47,162 bases of DNA from a virus (IMGVR_UViG_3300043427_002326:1-47162), one strand, 5' to 3'. Counted from the first letter of the stretch, positions 6,377 to 14,799 are shown. The notes: a model not told the origin generated them from the sequence alone. A program made the numbers and translations.

Positions 6377-6820
6377 ATGAAGAACCGCACCACTCACCCC
6401 GCAGAATTTGCCGGCTGGCGTCCCTCTATGGTCGACGCCGCCCTATGGGAAACGATCCTGTGGGCCAGCACCGATAACGACGGCGAACCCTTGGAACGCC
6501 ACCACGACATGTCCGCAGCCTGGAGAGAGGACATGGAAGCGCTGAACACGCAGTTCTACAGCTGGTGCGATCTTGCCGATGACGTAATGATCAGTCACGG
6601 CTTAGGCGAACTGGCGCTAGAGGATCTGCTAGGCGCCGACCGTGTGGAACATTCCTACGTGTTGGCGCGTGACGGTCACGGTGTCAGCATGGCCGACCGC
6701 TGGAACGATGGCCCCGAGCGTGACTGCTGCCTAGCGCTGGAATCGCTAGCGGTGCAACAGGGCGAGATTGGCGCCTACGTTGGAGATGACGGCCGCGTTT
6801 ACCTAGCCTGCAACGCTTGA
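6377..6820 (+). CDS. Conserved phage hypothetical protein
   Basis: A 147-residue acidic protein starting at MKNRTTHPAEF after the promoter at 6345. The C-terminal half (EHSYVLARDGHGVSMADRW ... GAYVGDDGRVYL) resembles a family of small phage proteins that carry an R-[ND]-GHG-x(2-4)-D-R motif and end in a VYVGDDGRVY-like strand. The family function is unknown. It has no membrane segment. It lies in the early accessory block and is followed by a well-formed promoter for the next gene. Confidence 0.75.
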   Translation: MKNRTTHPAEFAGWRPSMVDAALWETILWASTDNDGEPLERHHDMSAAWREDMEALNTQFYSWCDLADDVMISHGLGELALEDLLGADRVEHSYVLARDGHGVSMADRWNDGPERDCCLALESLAVQQGEIGAYVGDDGRVYLACNA

Positions 6821-6846
6821 CGGCTGGCCGCTTCCGGCTCTACACT
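6817..6846 (+). promoter_or_regulatory. Sigma70-type promoter, TTGACG-18-TACACT
   Basis: TTGACG (6817-6822) overlaps the stop of the previous gene. TACACT (6841-6846) lies 18 bp further on and 32 bp before the ATG at 6879. It has the best -35 among the rightward accessory promoters, and its -10 also matches the TAnACT boxes of the late region. Confidence 0.65.
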
Positions 6847-6878
6847 CACACACGAGAACCCCAACCAAGGCTCACACC

Positions 6879-7121
6879 ATGACACGCACCACACGAGCAC
6901 AGCTTGACGAGCTGGCACTAGCACTATCCGAGCGCCACAGCGCCGAGATCTGGGTTCAGCACAGCGGCACTGGCTACGCGATCCGTCAGACCGTCGCCGG
7001 GAGCACAGCAGCATGGGAACATGCCTGCTGCCTGACTGCTAGCGAGGCTAAGCAATGGCTAGCTGGCGCACTGGCTGTGCACTCCATCACCCGTCGTGCT
7101 GCTGATCCCGCCGCTTTCTGA
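6879..7121 (+). CDS. Small conserved phage hypothetical protein
   Basis: An 80-residue protein. MTRTTRAQLDELALALSE is an N-terminal helix typical of short phage proteins that start T[RK]-x-QLD-x-L. A central beta part (EIWVQHSGTGYAIRQTV) precedes a C-terminal helix that begins with a T-A-x-E motif (LTASEAKQWLAGAL). The arrangement matches a known family of unknown function. It has its own promoter and is followed after 3 bp by the next gene, so the two are probably co-transcribed. Confidence 0.75.
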   Translation: MTRTTRAQLDELALALSERHSAEIWVQHSGTGYAIRQTVAGSTAAWEHACCLTASEAKQWLAGALAVHSITRRAADPAAF

Positions 7122-7124
7122 ATC

Positions 7125-7373
7125 ATGCTTTCTACTCTGACCGTTTGGGATGTGGAGCTGACCGATACGTTCGGCGGCGAGGCTAACTACAGCTGGGTGC
7201 GACGCGCTCAGCTGGCACTTCCACAGGATGCCAGCCGGCGCCAGATCGTAACGACTGCCAAGGCTGCACTGGGACTGACAGGTTGCCGCTGCCGAACGTT
7301 CGAGCACGGCGAGGGATTCGAGCTTCGCCCGGTCGGCTCGTGCACCGTTGCTTTTGTCTTGCCGTCTTACTGA
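7125..7373 (+). CDS. Small conserved phage protein (DTFGGEANYSWVRR family)
   Basis: An 82-residue protein with WDVELTDTFGGEANYSWVRR near residues 6-25, a highly characteristic signature of a widespread phage family of unknown function. The GGEANY motif is intact. The rest (AKAALGLTGCRCRTFEHGEGFELRP) follows the family's pattern of a helix and two strands. It ends before an intrinsic terminator at 7396, which closes the accessory block. Confidence 0.8.
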   Translation: MLSTLTVWDVELTDTFGGEANYSWVRRAQLALPQDASRRQIVTTAKAALGLTGCRCRTFEHGEGFELRPVGSCTVAFVLPSY

Positions 7374-7395
7374 CTGGCGCTCCCACCGATCAACG

Positions 7396-7420
7396 GCCCG
7401 GCCTTAGCGCCGGGCTTTTT
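7396..7420 (+). terminator. Intrinsic terminator closing the accessory block
   Basis: GCCCGGC (7396-7402) and GCCGGGC (7409-7415) form a perfect 7-bp stem with a CTTAGC loop, followed by TTTTT (7416-7420). Confidence 0.9.
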
Positions 7421-7488
7421 GCTGCGCGGTCTGCGGCCGCTTGCAAGGTTACAGCTTAAGATTGAACCAAATGGCTGCGATCTTAACA

Positions 7489-7947
7489 ATGTCCGACAAT
7501 CCGGAAGCTAACAACGAAGCGCCGGAAGTATCGGCGGAAGGTGAGAAGAAATACTCTCGGCCGTTCGGTAAGCGCAACCCCGACGCAGTTATAGAAGAAC
7601 GCCGCAAACGTTTGTACAAACGCCAGCTAACGGGTTTGACCGTTCGGCAGCTAGTTCTAGATCATGCTGATCGTGAAGGTATCGGCGAAGTTACAGCTTG
7701 GCGCGATTGGGACGCGGTTAAACAGTGGAACGAACAGGATTGGCAGAAGGATAGGGAGTCGATAGTTTCACGTCTTCAGGGAATGCGCCTACGTGCTATC
7801 GACGTAGCTATCCGGAAGGGCCAGATCGGAAGCGCTCAGCTGCTGATGCGCGACCTTGGCGCGGTCGTTGGTGAGGTCGCACCGGAAGCTCAGGCAGCCG
7901 CTGCACCTACGCTCAATATCACGGTCGAAGACAAGCGCCAGGGCTAG
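7489..7947 (+). CDS. terS: Terminase small subunit
   Basis: About 152 residues from ATG 7489 (MSDNPEANN); ATG 7471 would add 6 residues and no ribosome site decides. After an acidic N-terminus, the region RKRLYKRQLTGLTVRQLVLDHADREGIGEVTAWRDWDAV resembles a helix-turn-helix DNA-binding domain. It is followed by a long helix (KDRESIVSRLQGMRLRAIDVAIRKG) expected for oligomerisation. The tail is Ala-rich and disordered. Its position before the large subunit, separated by one small gene, supports a role in recognising the packaging site. No motif is diagnostic, so context matters. Confidence 0.7.
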   Translation: MSDNPEANNEAPEVSAEGEKKYSRPFGKRNPDAVIEERRKRLYKRQLTGLTVRQLVLDHADREGIGEVTAWRDWDAVKQWNEQDWQKDRESIVSRLQGMRLRAIDVAIRKGQIGSAQLLMRDLGAVVGEVAPEAQAAAAPTLNITVEDKRQG

Positions 7948-7963
7948 GCAGCCGGCGCTTTTG

Positions 7964-7972
7964 TGATACAAT
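7964..7972 (+). promoter_or_regulatory. Extended -10 promoter
   Basis: TGATACAAT is an extended -10 (TGn plus TACAAT), 25 bp before ATG 7998. No strong -35 is seen. The spacing excludes an earlier in-frame ATG at 7971. Confidence 0.55.
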
Positions 7973-7997
7973 GGGGGCTAGTCACACCAAGACTCCC

Positions 7998-8162
7998 ATG
8001 CTCAACCGCTTCTCTCTTTCTGACCTTGGCTACGGCTGCGCGATGCTGCTGACTGTGACTGGCATCCTGGCCATGGGCGCCGACAACAGCCAACGGCTGG
8101 AACGCTGCGAGGCTTCCGGCCGACCCGCCGCCGAGTGCCGCCTGGTCGTGCTAGGCCGCTGA
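7998..8162 (+). CDS. Small single-pass membrane protein
   Basis: A 54-residue protein with a short polar N-terminus (MLNRFSLSDLGYG), a hydrophobic segment of about 18 residues (CAMLLTVTGILAMGA), and a soluble tail with two cysteines (ERCEASGRPAAECRLVV) that could form a disulphide. It resembles small inner-membrane proteins of phage early regions. It has its own promoter and lies between the terminase genes. Function unknown. Confidence 0.65.
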   Translation: MLNRFSLSDLGYGCAMLLTVTGILAMGADNSQRLERCEASGRPAAECRLVVLGR

Positions 8163-8322
8163 GGGTTAGTACAAATGCACTACGGGGGTAGGGTTAAGCC
8201 TTGCCCCGCGTGGGTCGGGTCCCAGGGAACCTACTGACATATCCTCAATTTCTTCTTCTGTACTACACCGGGGCAGGGGTTCGATTCCTGTAATACCCTA
8301 GAAAGTACCCATCTACAAAAAT
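8163..8322 (+). other. Structured non-coding gap with a tRNA T-arm mimic
   Basis: There is no gene in these 160 bp. A 9-bp hairpin (8185-8193 with 8199-8207, two G-U pairs) is followed by a shorter TGGG/CCCA stem near 8211-8224. At 8274-8290 there is a textbook T-arm: 5-bp stem CAGGG/TCCTG and a GTTCGAT-type loop. Eight bases ending in ACCC follow. I could not pair a matching acceptor strand, D-arm or anticodon arm, so this is not a normal tRNA. It could be a tRNA-derived fragment, an attP-like core, part of a packaging site, or a structured leader of the terminase mRNA. Confidence 0.55.
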
Positions 8323-9573
8323 ATGCCCGATTCTGCTGGAGCACTCACCCTCCGCTACGCGCAAGGCGAAGTTTTCTCCAGCCGAAAACGCTTCAGAGTA
8401 TTGGTAGCTGGCCGGCGATTCGGCAAAAGTTACCTGTCATGTATCGAGTTATTGCGTGGGGCGATAGAAAGGCCGGGCGAAACCTTCTTTTATGCCGCCC
8501 CTACATACCGGATGGCGAAAGACATTGCCTGGAAGGTAATGAAACGCCTAGTCCCGAAAGCCTGGATCAAATCGAAGAACGAAACGGACTTGAAGATCGA
8601 GCTGGTGAACGGCTCAACCATCGAACTGAAGGGCACTGAAAACGCAATGGCCCTCCGAGGCCGCAGCTTGGCCGGCGTGGTGCTGGACGAAGCCGCGTTT
8701 ATGGACGCGGAAGTCTGGTTCGAGGTGATCCGCCCGGCGCTCGCCGACAAACAGGGCTGGGCACTATTCATTTCCACCCCGGATGGCACAGCCAGCTGGT
8801 TTTACGACCTCTGGTGCTATTGCGAGGAGGGCGACAAGGACTGGCAGCGGTGGCAATTTACGACGATTGACGGCGATAACGTCCCACCAGAAGAAATCGA
8901 AGCCGCCCGCAGCCAACTGGACCCTCGCACCTTCCGCCAAGAGTTCGAGGCCAGCTTCGAGAATCTCAGCGGTCTCGTTGCCGTCTCATTTTCGGACGAC
9001 AACATCGACAAGGGGGTGCAAGATCTCCCCGTTCTACCCCTACTGCTTGGGGTGGACTTCAACGTGGACCCAATGAGCGCGGTATGCGCGGTCAAAAAAG
9101 GCGATGTGCTCTGGGTATTCGACGAAATCATCATGACGGGTGGCGCCACCACCTGGGATTTATGCGAAGAAATCCAATCCCGCTACGGCGTGGAGCGCCG
9201 AATTATTGCCTGCCCAGACCCCACTGGTGGCGCCCGCAAAACCAGCGGCGTCGGCGCCACCGACCACAACATCCTCCGCAAGAGCGGCTTCACAGTTTCG
9301 AGCCCCCGCAACCCCTGGAAAATCCGCGACAAGATCACCTGCGTCAACACCGCCCTGCTCGACGCATCTGGAACCCGCCGCCTGTTCATCCACCCCAAGT
9401 GCAAAGAACTTATCAAGTCCTTACGCACCCTGACCTATTCCCCTGGAACGGGTCTCCCCAACAAAAACTTGGGCGTGGACCACGCATTTGACGCTTTGGG
9501 CTACCTCTGCCTGCAAACCTTTAACTTGGCCAAGCCAGAAAGCTTGGGCAAGACCAACTATCGTGTGTGGTAA
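8323..9573 (+). CDS. terL: Terminase large subunit
   Basis: A 416-residue packaging motor. Walker A AGRRFGKSY lies at residues 29-37 and the Walker B-type strand GVVLDEAAF at about 124-132, with the catalytic Glu after the Asp. The coupling motif region follows near LFISTPDG. The nuclease half begins with LLLGVDFNVDPMS (first metal-binding Asp, about residue 243), has a mid-domain Asp in IIACPDPTGG, and ends with LGVDHAFDALGY, whose Asp pair is the last ligand. All expected motifs are intact. It translocates DNA into the procapsid and cuts it at the end of packaging. Confidence 0.95.
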   Translation: MPDSAGALTLRYAQGEVFSSRKRFRVLVAGRRFGKSYLSCIELLRGAIERPGETFFYAAPTYRMAKDIAWKVMKRLVPKAWIKSKNETDLKIELVNGSTIELKGTENAMALRGRSLAGVVLDEAAFMDAEVWFEVIRPALADKQGWALFISTPDGTASWFYDLWCYCEEGDKDWQRWQFTTIDGDNVPPEEIEAARSQLDPRTFRQEFEASFENLSGLVAVSFSDDNIDKGVQDLPVLPLLLGVDFNVDPMSAVCAVKKGDVLWVFDEIIMTGGATTWDLCEEIQSRYGVERRIIACPDPTGGARKTSGVGATDHNILRKSGFTVSSPRNPWKIRDKITCVNTALLDASGTRRLFIHPKCKELIKSLRTLTYSPGTGLPNKNLGVDHAFDALGYLCLQTFNLAKPESLGKTNYRVW

Positions 9574-9590
9574 GTCCGGTTATTTAGCCA

Positions 9591-9761
9591 ATGGCCGCCA
9601 AAAAACCAACGAAAGGCCAAAAAAAGGTCGAAAAAGTGATGTCAGAGTATAAATCTGGCGCACTTAAGTCTGGCTCAGGCAAAAAAGTAACCAGCCGCAA
9701 GCAAGCCATCGCCATTGCGATGAGCGAGGCCGGCATGAAGCGCAAAAAAGGTAAGAAATAA
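9591..9761 (+). CDS. Small basic protein, DUF6496-like
   Basis: A 56-residue Lys-rich protein that fits a family of short phage and bacterial proteins: KKVEKVMSEYKSGALKSGSG, then KKVTSRKQAIAIAMSEAGM, then a Lys-rich end. The core VTSRKQAIAIAxSEA is its signature, and I recall it as DUF6496. Its role is unknown; the charge suggests nucleic-acid binding. The start follows the terminase stop by 18 bp, and its stop overlaps the next start as TAATG. Confidence 0.7.
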   Translation: MAAKKPTKGQKKVEKVMSEYKSGALKSGSGKKVTSRKQAIAIAMSEAGMKRKKGKK

Positions 9762-9922
9762 TGTCAAAACGCGGCCTTTACAGCAATATCGCTGCGAAAC
9801 GCAAGCGCATCGCAGCCGGCAGCGGCGAAAAGATGCGCAAGCCTGGCACTAAGGGTGCTCCAACCGCCGCTGCCTTCAAAGCAGCCGCCAAAACCGCCAA
9901 GCGACCTAAAGGTCGCAAATAA
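9761..9922 (+). CDS. Small basic protein with GSGEKMRK motif
   Basis: A 53-residue highly basic protein. RIAAGSGEKMRKPGTKGAP near residues 17-35 matches a short motif common in small basic proteins encoded next to terminase or portal genes, often following a DUF6496-like gene as here. The C-terminus is Ala/Lys-rich. It overlaps the upstream gene by one base and is therefore translationally coupled. Possibly DNA-associated in the virion; this is inference only. Confidence 0.7.
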   Translation: MSKRGLYSNIAAKRKRIAAGSGEKMRKPGTKGAPTAAAFKAAAKTAKRPKGRK

Positions 9923-9936
9923 CCAGGAAACAAATC

Positions 9937-10287
9937 ATGGCTGCCGTCGCTATCACTGCCAAAGACCATTTCACCAACATCGTGGAGTTCACTGGCGGCA
10001 ACATGACTGCCGTTGACGACTGGATGGAAGTGCCTGCCCAGTCTTCCAGCTACACCTTCGCAGCAACCGTCACCGGCGGCGCCAACTTCCAACTATCCCT
10101 GGAATGCAGCTTCAACGGCAACGGCAACTGGTTCACCATCGACAACGGCAAAACTATTAATTCCAACGGCCAATACGTCTACTTCTATGACGGCAAACCC
10201 GCCGCCAAAATTCGTATGCGTATCGCTTCCATCAGCTCTGGTACGCCCACCGTCGTACCCCACATCGCAGTCGCTTATCACGGCTAA
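9937..10287 (+). CDS. Putative virion protein between terminase and portal
   Basis: A 116-residue beta-rich protein (alternating hydrophobic strands with Gly, Ser and Thr) without cysteines. The pattern DWMEVPAQSSSYTFAATVTG ... GKPAAKIRMRIASISSG resembles small phage decoration or adaptor proteins but has no diagnostic motif. Its stop overlaps the next start (TAATG). The position before the portal suggests a head-associated role. Confidence 0.6.
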   Translation: MAAVAITAKDHFTNIVEFTGGNMTAVDDWMEVPAQSSSYTFAATVTGGANFQLSLECSFNGNGNWFTIDNGKTINSNGQYVYFYDGKPAAKIRMRIASISSGTPTVVPHIAVAYHG

Positions 10288-10484
10288 TGGCAATTCAAAC
10301 AGTAAACGGAGGCTGTGTTCACATCGAAATTGATGCTGAAGACGGCCTAACCCACGCCACATTTGTATTCAAAACACCTCAAAACCCAGAAATAATCGGT
10401 GGCTTCGTAACGATGCTGACGCAAGGCATCGAAGTGCTGGTGCCTATTGCGGACCCTGACGACGAGGAAGACGACGAAGATTAA
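10287..10484 (+). CDS. Hypothetical protein with acidic tail
   Basis: A 65-residue protein, coupled to the previous gene by a one-base overlap. A beta-rich body is followed by an extremely acidic end (DPDDEEDDED). Such tails occur in small phage head proteins and DNA mimics, but no function can be given. The 33-bp gap to the portal start contains the ribosome site TAGGAG. Confidence 0.6.
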   Translation: MAIQTVNGGCVHIEIDAEDGLTHATFVFKTPQNPEIIGGFVTMLTQGIEVLVPIADPDDEEDDED

Positions 10485-10517
10485 GTGCCAAAATAGGTAC
10501 AAAGTAGGAGCCTAGCC

Positions 10518-11987
10518 GTGGTCTACAGCGCCAATATCCCGCCGACTGGAGCTGTAGTCAGCGAATCGCCGTTTGTCCGCAGCTTGGAAGTCATCGGCAT
10601 GATGCCGGACTGGGGCGTGATGGCCGCTGTAACCCGCGGCACGAACTACATCCGCGACCTGTGCGAGACCTATCTGCCACAGGAACCCCGTGAAGACGAC
10701 GACGCTTACCAAACCCGCGTTGACCGCAGCGTCCTCAGCCCATACACAAGCCGCCTAATCGAAACCGCAGCTGGCGCAATCCTGCGCAAGCCGATCCACA
10801 TCGAAGGCGACCCCTATTGGCTGGAGCTTGCAAATAACATCGACGGCTTGGGCTCAAACATCAACGAATACGCCCGCCGCGCACTGGTAAGCAGTCTTAC
10901 CTACGGCCACAGCGCAATTTTGGTGGATTATCCGGCTGCCACCGAAGCGTTGAATTTGGCGGAGGAGCGTGCGATGGGCCGCCGCCCGTACTTCGTGCAC
11001 GTTGATGCCCCCCAGATCTGGGGCTGGCGCAAGGAATCTGGCACCAACCGTTTGCTGCAGGTGCGCATCCACGATTACGACGTGCGCCCAATGAACGAGT
11101 TTGGCGAAGAACAGGTCGAAGAAATGCGGGTGATCTACCCAGGCCGCTACGACCTTTACACGCTGGGCCAAGAACTGGTTGAGTTCACCGCCACCGGCGA
11201 CTACAGCTTGGAAGAAATCCCCTTGGTCCCGATCTATAGCAACCGCCGTGGCCTGCTGGTGTCTCAGCCCCCACTGCTGGACATTGCCAACCTGAATATC
11301 ACTCATTACCAACGCCAAGCCGACCTTATCCACGCCCTCCACATTGCGGCAATGCCCACCCTCGTCCTTGAGGGCTGGGACGACACGACTGGTTCGGCAA
11401 CGATGGGCGTGAACTACGCCATCGCCATGCAACCCGGCAATAAGGCGTATTACGTACAGGCGGACGCCACCAGCTTCGACGCGCAAATGCAAGAACTGCA
11501 ATCGCTGGAAGCGCAAATGTCCACGCTTGGCGTGACCAAACTATTTGGCCAGAAATTTGTTGCCGAGTCCGCCGAGGCCAAGCGCATCGACCAAGCCCAG
11601 AGCAACAGCGTGCTCTCGATCATCAGCCAAGAACTGGAAAGCGCCCTCAACCAAGCTTTTGCGTTTGCCGCCCAGTACGTGGGCATGGAACCCCCCGAAA
11701 TTACGATTGACCGCGATTTTGACTACTACCGCCTGATCGGCCAAGACGTATCGGTGCTGGCACAACTCAACCAGATGGGCAAGATCAGCGACGCCATGCT
11801 GCTGGAAATCCTGCAGCGCGGCGAAATTTTGCCCGACAACGTGAAGATAGAGGACGAGCTTGAGGCCATCTCAATGGAAACCCCCGACTTGGTTGAAGAG
11901 GCTGAAACACCAGAAGAAAACGGTGACTCCGAAACTGACATGACACCAGACCGCGTGGACCGCCTTATTGAGTTACTGTCCCGCTGA
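10518..11987 (+). CDS. Portal protein (DUF4055-like)
   Basis: A 489-residue protein using GTG at 10518 with TAGGAG 7 bp upstream. The N-terminal half has the DUF4055 portal pattern: [16 protein letters not shown] (about 78-93), then a QIWGWRK strand-turn region near 168-174. The central helix-rich part ([27 protein letters not shown], about 259-285) is the usual portal stem and wing. The C-terminus is acidic and probably disordered. It forms the dodecameric DNA channel at one capsid vertex. Confidence 0.85.
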   Translation: MVYSANIPPTGAVVSESPFVRSLEVIGMMPDWGVMAAVTRGTNYIRDLCETYLPQEPREDDDAYQTRVDRSVLSPYTSRLIETAAGAILRKPIHIEGDPYWLELANNIDGLGSNINEYARRALVSSLTYGHSAILVDYPAATEALNLAEERAMGRRPYFVHVDAPQIWGWRKESGTNRLLQVRIHDYDVRPMNEFGEEQVEEMRVIYPGRYDLYTLGQELVEFTATGDYSLEEIPLVPIYSNRRGLLVSQPPLLDIANLNITHYQRQADLIHALHIAAMPTLVLEGWDDTTGSATMGVNYAIAMQPGNKAYYVQADATSFDAQMQELQSLEAQMSTLGVTKLFGQKFVAESAEAKRIDQAQSNSVLSIISQELESALNQAFAFAAQYVGMEPPEITIDRDFDYYRLIGQDVSVLAQLNQMGKISDAMLLEILQRGEILPDNVKIEDELEAISMETPDLVEEAETPEENGDSETDMTPDRVDRLIELLSR

Positions 11988-12847
11988 TGGCCACCCAAAC
12001 CGAGCAACTAACACTTGCGCAGATCACCGCACTGGTGCGTCTAACGCAACGTGTTGACGGGCTTAACACAATCCACTCAGGCGATGGCGCCCCCCGCGCC
12101 ACACTCGGCACCGACGGCGACTGGTACATCAGTCTCGACCCATTAACGCTTTACGGCCCCAAAGCCGACGGCAACTGGGGCGAGGGCATCGAACTTGCCA
12201 CCAAAACCCAGCTAAGCGGCCTCACGGTTGGCGCGTCTTTGCCAGGAAGTGGCGGCGGTAGCGGCGAAGCAGCAACCATCGCTGTTGGCACCACAAGCAC
12301 CGGCGAACCTGGCACCGACGCAACAGTCACCAACGTCGGCACAGCATCCGACGCAGTTTTCAACTTTGTAATACCCCGTGGAGCAACTGGGGCCACCGGG
12401 GCTACGGGACCGCAAGGTGCCCAAGGCCCACAAGGCCAGCAGGGTATCCAAGGTTTAACGGGTTCACAGGGCGAAACCGGACCTGCCGGCCCGGAAGGGC
12501 CGCAAGGCATCCAAGGCGAGCAAGGAATCCAAGGTGAGCAGGGCATCCAAGGCGAAACCGGCCCCCAAGGTATTCAGGGCGAAACAGGACCGACTGGACC
12601 CCAAGGTCCCCAAGGCGTAGCCGGCAATTCCGCCAGCATCACAATCGGTGCCGTAACGACTGGCGCAGCCGGCAGCAATGTCGTCGTCACTAACACTGGT
12701 ACGAGCAGTGCCGCCATTTTCAACTTCACCATTCCGAAAGGCGATCCCGGTGATGACGCGGTAATGGTGGCCGGCACAAACATCGTGATCGAAGACAACG
12801 TTATTTCACTGTCTCCAACGGCAGTCATGGACGGAGGAACCTACTGA
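11987..12847 (+). CDS. Collagen-like phage protein with duplicated flanking module
   Basis: A 286-residue protein overlapping the portal stop (TGATG). Residues 132-215 are 28 uninterrupted Gly-X-Y triplets rich in GPQ, GIQ and GET. Two similar modules of about 38 residues flank the repeat: 95-132 (ending FNFVIPRG) and 216-254 (ending FNFTIPKG), both with a VTNxGTxS segment. This suggests trimerising beta modules around a collagen-type triple helix. The gene lies among head genes rather than tail fibres, so a head fibre or surface decoration is possible. The repetitive DNA makes it prone to length variation. Confidence 0.85.
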   Translation: MATQTEQLTLAQITALVRLTQRVDGLNTIHSGDGAPRATLGTDGDWYISLDPLTLYGPKADGNWGEGIELATKTQLSGLTVGASLPGSGGGSGEAATIAVGTTSTGEPGTDATVTNVGTASDAVFNFVIPRGATGATGATGPQGAQGPQGQQGIQGLTGSQGETGPAGPEGPQGIQGEQGIQGEQGIQGETGPQGIQGETGPTGPQGPQGVAGNSASITIGAVTTGAAGSNVVVTNTGTSSAAIFNFTIPKGDPGDDAVMVAGTNIVIEDNVISLSPTAVMDGGTY

Positions 12848-12858
12848 ATCTTCTGTTG

Positions 12859-12864
12859 TAAACT
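12859..12864 (+). promoter_or_regulatory. TAnACT late-type -10 box (TAAACT)
   Basis: TAAACT ends 25 bp before the GTG of the scaffold gene. It belongs to the family described for 15255, 18103, 18680, 29162 and 39033. No -35 is recognised. Confidence 0.4.
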
Positions 12865-12889
12865 AATAATGTCCATGTAATACACAACC

Positions 12890-13600
12890 GTGCCTGAAGA
12901 ACAGCAAGCAGCAGAAACTCCTGTGGAGTCTGTTGCCACTCAGCCTGTGGCTGAAAGCTTTGATCTGGCCGCACAACTCGAAGCGCTACGTGCGAAGAAC
13001 CAAGAACTGATTTCTGAGCGCCGCAAGGACCGCGAAAACCGCGAGACCCTACAAAAACAGGTTGAAGAACTGCGGTTAGCGCAGGAATCAGCCAAAACCG
13101 CAAAACTTGCCGAATCCGGAGAGTTCAAAACTCTCTGGGAGCAAGCGCAAGAAACAGTTGCGGAACTCAAGCAACAACTTGCGGCAAAAGAATCAGAAGT
13201 CGAACAAATCCGCCAAGGATTTACACAAGAGCAAGTGAAATCAGCTGCCATCGCCCAGCTATCCCAGGCCGGTGCACTGGCACCTGATCAGCTGTATCGT
13301 TTACTTCAGGAGAACTTACGTGCCAAAGATGGACAGCCTGTGGCTGTTGTTGGAGGTGTCGAAGTTCCAGTTGGTGAGTATATCGCCAACTTAAAAAATC
13401 CCGGCAGCGGTTACGAGCATCATTTTGCCGCCACAAACCGCGCCGGCATGGGTGTAACGGGTAGTGCCCGTACCACCTCCCTTCCCGGCCAAGCCAACCC
13501 CTGGTCTAAGGACAGCTGGAACATCACCCAACAGATGATGATGCTTGCCAGCGACCCCGACAAAGCCCGGTTGTTGAAAGCTGAAGCGGGAATCAACTAG
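12890..13600 (+). CDS. Putative scaffolding protein
   Basis: A 236-residue protein with a GTG start. It has an acidic N-terminus, then a long predicted coiled coil at about 25-115 (LEALRAKNQELISERRKDRE, LQKQVEELRLAQ, LKQQLAAKESEVEQI), then a compact region with a VAVVGGVEVPVGEYIANLK strand pair, and a C-terminal segment ending SDPDKARLLKAEAGIN. Coiled-coil content, acidic Gln/Glu richness and position directly before the major capsid gene are typical of phage scaffolds that shape the procapsid. A protease domain is not evident. Confidence 0.75.
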   Translation: MPEEQQAAETPVESVATQPVAESFDLAAQLEALRAKNQELISERRKDRENRETLQKQVEELRLAQESAKTAKLAESGEFKTLWEQAQETVAELKQQLAAKESEVEQIRQGFTQEQVKSAAIAQLSQAGALAPDQLYRLLQENLRAKDGQPVAVVGGVEVPVGEYIANLKNPGSGYEHHFAATNRAGMGVTGSARTTSLPGQANPWSKDSWNITQQMMMLASDPDKARLLKAEAGIN

Positions 13601-13646
13601 CCCCTGTGGGGCGCCACCCCAACCATGACTCCACTGGAGCTACCCA

Positions 13647-14753
13647 ATGTCTGCTTCTAATAGCAACTTCGGGGGAACTTTTCTCTCGAACCTTGTAACT
13701 CGTCCCGAGTTTCTTCAGTACACCGCTGAGGGCATCTTCGAGCAATCGAAGTGGATCCAGAGCGGCATTATCCAGCGCAACGCTGCGCTTGATGCCCGTG
13801 CTGGCGGCACCCGCGTGCGCGTGCCTTTCTTCGACCCCATCGCTCCTAGCGAGACCCAAATCCTGTCCACCTCCGGCTGGAACGGTGGCCTGGGTTATCT
13901 GACCGCCCAGAACGTCACTGCCGACGAGCAGATTATGACGATTCTGCATCGCGGTTTCGCATACGCCGCCGACGACCTCAGCAAGCTGGGTTCTGGCGCC
14001 GATCCCCTCAGCCATGTTCGCAACCAGCTGACCGCTGCCATCAACAAGCTGAAGACTGCAACCTTGGTTGCACATCTGACCGGCCTGTTCGGCGGCATCA
14101 GCGGCGCCGGCGTGCTTGGCGCTAACCAGACCAACAAAACGTTTGCTGGTGTGCCCGGTTCGATGACCGAGGCCAACTTCCTGAACGTCGCCAACGTGGT
14201 GGCCGCCAAGGCCAAGCTGGGCGAGCGAGGCGACAACCTCGACACCATCGCCATGCACTCCAACGTGGCGTACTACCTGCAGCAGGTCGGGATGCTGACT
14301 TTCAGCACCTCTGCTCTGGCCGCTGCTGGCGCTGTGGTGTGGGGCGGCGGTGGCGTGGGCGTGACCCAAGCCGAAGTGCCCTTCTTTGCTGGTATGCGCG
14401 TCGTCATCGACGACCAGCTGACCTACCTGACCGGCGGTACTTCCACCCACGTGGTGAAGTATCCGGTCTATCTGTTCCAGAGCGGCGTCGTTTCCGAAGG
14501 TATCCAGCAGGATCTTCGCCTTGCTGCAGACCGGAACATCCTGTCCATGCAGGACATCCTGGCCGTTGATTACCACTACGGTTATCACGTGACCGGCACC
14601 AAGTGGAACGTGGCTGGTGACAACCCCACCAACGCTGGCACCACCGGCAACCTGGCCGACACTGCTTCTTGGAGCCTGGTCTACAGCGCTGCCAAGCAAG
14701 TGCCCCTGTGCCGCCTGCTGGTCAACACCCCGTTCGATACCACCGCTTACTGA
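13647..14753 (+). CDS. Major capsid protein
   Basis: A 368-residue protein with strong GC-ending codon bias, as expected for an abundant virion protein. GGAGC lies about 7 bp before the ATG. The sequence (FEQSKWIQSGIIQRN near 34-48, GGTRVRVPFFDP near 55-66, VTADEQIMTILHRGFAYAADDL near 91-112) resembles HK97-fold coat proteins of siphoviruses, with an N-terminal arm, a spine-helix-type stretch and a P-domain core. Context agrees: scaffold upstream, a strong terminator 20 bp downstream. Confidence 0.9.
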   Translation: MSASNSNFGGTFLSNLVTRPEFLQYTAEGIFEQSKWIQSGIIQRNAALDARAGGTRVRVPFFDPIAPSETQILSTSGWNGGLGYLTAQNVTADEQIMTILHRGFAYAADDLSKLGSGADPLSHVRNQLTAAINKLKTATLVAHLTGLFGGISGAGVLGANQTNKTFAGVPGSMTEANFLNVANVVAAKAKLGERGDNLDTIAMHSNVAYYLQQVGMLTFSTSALAAAGAVVWGGGGVGVTQAEVPFFAGMRVVIDDQLTYLTGGTSTHVVKYPVYLFQSGVVSEGIQQDLRLAADRNILSMQDILAVDYHYGYHVTGTKWNVAGDNPTNAGTTGNLADTASWSLVYSAAKQVPLCRLLVNTPFDTTAY

Positions 14754-14773
14754 TCCATCAGTACAGCATCAAA

Positions 14774-14799
14774 AAGGCCCCCACTACCGGGGGCCTTTT
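14774..14799. terminator. Strong intrinsic terminator after the capsid gene, possibly bidirectional
   Basis: GGCCCCC (14776-14782) and GGGGGCC (14789-14795) form a perfect stem with an ACTACC loop, flanked by AA and TTTT so that both strands end in U. It separates the capsid gene from the convergent gene 14811-15086. Confidence 0.9.

Noticed and set aside
5400-7960. Frequent CTGGCGC/GCGCCAG strings in the accessory block
   Set aside because: Many occur in coding sequence as Leu-Ala codons. Spacing is irregular and no common structure was found. They do not match the cyanobacterial HIP1 octamer.
8226-8298. A complete tRNA ending at the T-arm in the gap before the terminase gene
   Set aside because: Only the T-arm pairs properly. 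The regions where the anticodon stem and acceptor 5' strand should be do not pair.
10854-11516. A 220-codon leftward frame inside the portal gene
   Set aside because: It is a shadow of the portal frame with a His/Val/Gly-rich composition, and no start signal is present.
13593-14699. A 368-codon open frame on the strand opposite the major capsid gene
   Set aside because: It mirrors the high-GC-ending capsid codons, has no domain sense (His/Gly/Val-rich, low complexity) and overlaps a strongly supported gene completely.
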